Source: Mycobacteriaceae bacterium (GTDB lineage Bacteria > Actinomycetota > Actinomycetes > Mycobacteriales > Mycobacteriaceae). Taken from it: a stretch of 64,000 bases of DNA. This document shows, in pieces, positions 62,447 to 64,000 of this stretch. The position numbers and the translations under genes were made by a program. The stretch is taken from contig JAIEPH010000015.1 of NCBI GenBank assembly GCA_019749805.1, positions 1 to 64,000 on the forward strand, given 5' to 3'. How positions within the stretch are numbered: position 1 is the stretch's first letter; every line of letters starts with the position of its first letter. The notes under the pieces are model-generated. The model saw nothing but the letters and a program-made list of their open reading frames with translations. It was not told where the DNA came from and did no database searches.

Positions 62447-63151
62447 TCACTCCATCCACACCAGGGACGCCAAGCGTCCCGTCGGTGCGTCGCGCCGGTG
62501 GCTGAACAGGTTGCGGTCCTCCAGCGTGCAGCGCGGGTCGACGTCGATGGCTTTGACGCCCAAATCCGTTAGCTGCCGGGCAATTCCGGCCCGCAGGTCA
62601 AGCCCCGGGGTATTTCTGGCCGTCGTGCGGCTGCCGGGAAGCGTCATCTCGACCTCAGCGGCCATCGCCTCGGGGACCTCATAGTTGCGTCCGCTGATCG
62701 ACGGGCCGAGCAGTACCGAGATGTCCTCGACGTGCGCACCGACGTCGAGCATCGCCTCGACGGTGCGCGCCACGATGCCGTTCTGCGCTCCCACCCGGCC
62801 CGCGTGCGCGCCGGCCACGACGCCGGCGCGCGCGTCCCCCAATAAAACCGGAACACAATCGGCGGTTACCACGGCCAAAGCCAAACGCGCCCTGGTGGTG
62901 ACCAACGCATCGGTTTTGTCCACCGGCTCGGCCTGGTGTTCGTCGACCACGACCACGCGATCGCCGTGCACCTGGTTCATCCACACCACACCGTCGTCGC
63001 CCAGCCCGACCGCCGCAGCGAGCCTTTTGCGGTTGGCGGCTACCGCGGCCGGGTCGTCGCCGACATGGTCGCCGAGATTGAAGGTGTCGAACGGCGGCGC
63101 GGACACACCACCGGCGCGGGTCGTTGTCACGCGCCGAATACGAACCGTCAC
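62447..63151 (-). CDS. yfiH: Laccase-domain purine nucleoside phosphorylase (YfiH family)
   Basis: 234 residues. Metal ligands typical of the fold: His in MNQVHGDRVVVV, Cys in TADCVPVLLGD and His in GAHAGRVGAQNG. Homologs cleave adenosine, inosine or methylthioadenosine and are sometimes described as polyphenol oxidase. The usual AHAGWRG motif is AHAGRVG here. Sits between ftsZ and yggS as in M. tuberculosis (Rv2149c). Confidence 0.93.
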   Translation of the reverse strand: MTVRIRRVTTTRAGGVSAPPFDTFNLGDHVGDDPAAVAANRKRLAAAVGLGDDGVVWMNQVHGDRVVVVDEHQAEPVDKTDALVTTRARLALAVVTADCVPVLLGDARAGVVAGAHAGRVGAQNGIVARTVEAMLDVGAHVEDISVLLGPSISGRNYEVPEAMAAEVEMTLPGSRTTARNTPGLDLRAGIARQLTDLGVKAIDVDPRCTLEDRNLFSHRRDAPTGRLASLVWME

Positions 63152-63205
63152 GTTTCCCAGTGTCGCGGCGATGAGCCTCTCGGGCGAAGAGCGTCGAGCA
63201 CGGTG

Positions 63206-64000
63206 TCAGTGGCGCATGAACGGCGGGACGTCGACGTCATCGTCGTCGTCCCCGCCGATGCTGACCGTCGCGCCGTTGGTGTGCACCGGCACACTGACGG
63301 CGTCGGCGGGCTCGAACAGCTGTGACGTCACCTTGCCCGCGGCCGCAGGTGCGATGGCCTGTCCGGCACCCACCACCGGCTTGCGGCCCGGACCCGCGGA
63401 ATCGAAGCCGGCCGCGATCACGGTGACCCTGACCTCATCGCCCAGCGAGTCGTCGATGACGGTGCCGAAGATGATGTTCGCTTCCGCGTGCGCCGCTTCC
63501 TGAACCAGCGAGGCCGCCTCGTTGATCTCGAAAAGTCCGAGGTCGCTGCCGCCGGCCACCGACAACAGCACACCCTGAGCGCCCTCCATGGAGGCTTCGA
63601 GCAGCGGCGAATTGATCGCGATCTCCGCCGCCTTGAGCGCCCGGCCGTCGCCGCGGGCCGAGCCGATACCCATCAATGCGGTGCCGGCTCCGCTCATCAC
63701 GCCCTTGACGTCGGCGAAGTCGACGTTGATCAGGCCAGGCGTGGTGATCAGGTCGGTGATGCCCTGCACGCCGTTGAGGAGTACCTCGTCGGCGCTGCGG
63801 AACGCGTCCATCAACGACACCGCGGCATCACCCATCTGCAGCAGTCGGTCGTTGGGGATCACGATGAGGGTGTCGCAGCTCTCACGCAAAGAGGTGATGC
63901 CGGTCTCGGCTTGATTGCTGCGGCGCTTGCCCTCGAAGGAGAACGGTCGCGTCACCACACCGACGGTCAACGCGCCGAGCTTGCGCGCGATGGTCGCCAC
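63206..64000 (-). CDS. ftsZ: Cell division protein FtsZ, C-terminal part
   Basis: Tubulin-like GTPase that forms the Z ring. 264 residues are visible: the window ends within the gene at 64000, so the N-terminal ~115 residues, including the GGGTGTG GTP-binding loop, lie outside. Present are the synergy-loop region (PGLINVDFADVKGVMSGAGTALMGIG), the C-terminal subdomain, and the conserved tail DDDDDVDVPPFMRH that binds SepF and other partners. First gene read from the minus-strand cluster in this window. Confidence 0.97.
   Translation of the reverse strand: MATIARKLGALTVGVVTRPFSFEGKRRSNQAETGITSLRESCDTLIVIPNDRLLQMGDAAVSLMDAFRSADEVLLNGVQGITDLITTPGLINVDFADVKGVMSGAGTALMGIGSARGDGRALKAAEIAINSPLLEASMEGAQGVLLSVAGGSDLGLFEINEAASLVQEAAHAEANIIFGTVIDDSLGDEVRVTVIAAGFDSAGPGRKPVVGAGQAIAPAAAGKVTSQLFEPADAVSVPVHTNGATVSIGGDDDDDVDVPPFMRH

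Noticed and set aside
1..64000. CRISPR array, insertion sequence or prophage
   Set aside because: No regular spaced repeats, no transposase or phage structural genes, and no long terminal inverted repeats were found; the 13E12 gene is the only element linked to rearrangement.

Overview
The window is high-GC actinobacterial DNA, almost certainly a fast-growing Mycobacterium (Mycolicibacterium). Reasons: an rpsA-polA-uvrB-coaE block with the C-terminally extended mycobacterial CoaE, a PdtaR-type ANTAR regulator, an Rv1625c-type membrane cyclase, cydABDC, the wag31-yggT-sepF-yggS-yfiH-ftsZ division cluster, a 13E12-family HNH gene, and many genes starting 6-8 nt after a TANNNT -10 box (leaderless architecture). 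Gene-family and synteny statements come from memory; no database was searched.

Layout. 1-14.9 kb: MFS exporter fragment, uvrB, DUF402, a secreted protein, coaE, an AztD-like zinc lipoprotein behind a Zur-type box, rpsA, a PrsW protease, a LysE exporter, polA, and a DUF35/thiolase pair behind a KstR-type operator. 14.9-22 kb: SMP-30-like lactonase, a small CC protein, a five-gene branched-chain amino acid ABC transporter (SBP, then a strong hairpin, then HMGF), pdtaR. 22.0-23.2 kb: an odd tRNA(CAA), a 36-bp palindrome, an orphan 86-aa gene and an AT-rich 710-bp gap. 23.2-31.3 kb: adenylate cyclase, Dps2 with a Fur-type palindrome, DUF2339 membrane protein, and an SBP-permease-ATPase-histidine kinase-response regulator operon. 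31.4-37.7 kb: HdeD-like protein and cydABDC. 37.7-47.5 kb: DUF4190 protein, tesB, pyk, gltBD, DUF2752 and TM2 proteins.

47.5-58.4 kb is accessory and partly decayed: TetR regulator, an SDR with two in-frame deletions that remove its active site, a frameshifted flavin monooxygenase, a 13E12 HNH gene, a LuxR relic, a coupled pair of phospholipase D-like paralogs, a beta-lactamase-fold lipoprotein without catalytic Ser/Lys, a GATase and a TIGR01777 epimerase. It joins two blocks which in M. tuberculosis lie apart and in the opposite relative orientation (Rv1616-Rv1634 and Rv2143-Rv2150c), so it looks like an inversion junction. 58.4-64 kb is the division cluster, ending inside ftsZ.

Common themes are respiration and redox (cydABDC, dps), nitrogen and amino acid uptake and assimilation (liv, glutamine-type ABC, gltBD), signalling (cyclase, PdtaR, HK/RR), and DNA repair/replication (uvrB, polA). 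The least explained items are the PLD pair, the pseudo-hydrolase lipoprotein, the short-variable-arm tRNA(CAA) with its AT-rich islet, and the transporter-plus-two-component operon.
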